Positions 63,340 to 64,000 of a stretch of 64,000 bases of DNA are shown here, one piece after another. Under the pieces are notes generated by a model. The model was not told the DNA's origin and did not search any database. It was given only the letters and a program-made list of their open reading frames with translations. Each line of letters starts with the position of its first letter. The first letter of the stretch is position 1. The stretch is from Parasponia andersonii (taxonomy: Eukaryota > Streptophyta > Magnoliopsida > Rosales > Cannabaceae): contig JXTB01000084.1 in assembly GCA_002914805.1 (NCBI GenBank), forward strand, positions 974,817 to 1,038,816, given 5' to 3'. The translations under genes were made by a program, and so were the position numbers.

Positions 63340-63535
63340 GGATTTGTATTATTTATATATAGGAAGGAAAATGTAGAATAGAGAGTGTAATGAGAATGCG
63401 GGGATGGCTAGCTAGCTAGGAGAGAAGATTTTGATCGAAGAAATGTTACTTTGAGTATGAATTAAAAGAGTTGGAGGGAGTTTAATTATTTGGATGTATC
63501 ATGTAGTTAGATATATATACCCCTAATTTGAGTTT
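63340..63535 (-). promoter_or_regulatory. Promoter and leader of the PMEI-type gene
   Basis: On the minus strand a TATA box (GGGGTATATATATC) lies at about 63523-63508, 170-180 bases before the ATG. A nearer TATA-like motif (CTATATATAAATA, about 63361-63349) is too close to the ATG to be the main one. Confidence 0.45.
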
Positions 63536-63981
63536 TCGGTGTTATATTTTTATGGTCTGGTAGAGGTGTAAAGGGAAGGTTTTATAAAGGGCCTTTTGGC
63601 TGAGTTGGAAAGGGTGGGGGATCTTTTTTGCGGGGTCAGGTCTAGGGTCCTCATAAATTAGGCAAGAGAACGGTGAGTTCAATAAAGGTGGAGGGGAGGA
63701 ATTAGATGAAATAGGTTGGATATTGGTGTAATACACGTGAATGTGGACATGTGAAGTTTCTTGTTATGAACTGAAGATAAGGATGTCTTTCTAGGAACAT
63801 ATTACTGGTAATTTCTTTTATTGTGTATCGTGGAAAGTCAATATCAATATCGATCTTAATATTGGAAATTGCACATAATAGCATCATATATGGTTATTAC
63901 CATGCTAGGACTGATATATATGAGGATTCATAACTAGAGAAGGAAACCATGTTCGGCAGCCTATTGTGTGTATATATACAG
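63536..63981. other. Upstream DNA, nothing recognised
   Basis: Short minus-strand ORFs at 63542-63887 show no motif. Confidence 0.4.
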
Positions 63982-64000
63982 GGCACCAATCCGGTAGGTA
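63982..64000 (-). mobile_element. Start of MITE copy E, cut by window end
   Basis: GGCACCAATCCGGTAGGTA after TATATATACAG matches the terminal sequence of copy B (GGCACCAATACAGTGGGTA). Confidence 0.45.

Overview
This window is plant nuclear DNA, most likely from a eudicot. The genes are split by introns with plant-type splice sites, the intergenic DNA is very AT-rich, and it is full of Ty1/copia, Ty3/gypsy, LINE and MITE-type elements. Five host protein-coding loci can be read with good support: a 60S ribosomal protein L22 gene (RPL22, minus, 6427-7672), an OEP16-4-type outer envelope pore gene (plus, 8255-10091), a monoacylglycerol-lipase-type alpha/beta hydrolase (plus, 26617-30754), a UDP-glucuronate decarboxylase / UDP-xylose synthase (minus, 32570-36542) and a pectin methylesterase / invertase inhibitor domain gene (minus, 62707-63339). 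A 48-residue secreted-peptide-like ORF (61239-61385) is a weaker candidate. A decayed pentatricopeptide repeat (PPR) gene lies at 4985-5990 on the minus strand.

Layout. 1-1.14 kb: decayed 'putative gypsy type transposon' protein. 2.0-2.84 kb: repeat and LTR-like DNA. 5-6 kb: PPR pseudogene. 6.4-10.1 kb: RPL22 and OEP16-4, divergently transcribed from a short shared promoter rich in TGGGCY (site II) and telo-box motifs. 10-26 kb: intergenic DNA with small tandem duplications, several MITEs, and an old copia element (16.6-22.4 kb, minus) with recognisable integrase and reverse transcriptase remnants. 26.6-36.5 kb: the hydrolase and the decarboxylase in tail-to-tail orientation, with a 5'-truncated LINE between them bounded by a 15-bp target duplication. 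36.8-51.9 kb: gene-poor DNA with MITEs. 51.9-60.3 kb: a decayed chromovirus-like Ty3/gypsy element (plus). 60.3-64 kb: a MITE hairpin, the small secreted ORF and the inhibitor gene.

The OEP16-4, lipase and decarboxylase genes have their closest remembered Arabidopsis counterparts close together on chromosome 3 (around At3g62830-At3g62880), so this looks like an ancestral gene neighbourhood expanded here by transposons. The genes do not form one pathway: they act in translation, organelle membrane transport, glycerolipid metabolism, nucleotide-sugar synthesis for xylan, and cell-wall or invertase control.

The most notable observations are an AT-AC (U12-type) intron and a GC-AG intron in the decarboxylase gene, an RPL22 model missing a conserved exon beside an unresolved base (N), a MITE family whose copies sit inside (TA)n tracts, and a gypsy element whose stop codons look like CHG methylation damage. 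I found no convincing new biological system; the window reads as ordinary plant chromatin with informative gene-structure details.
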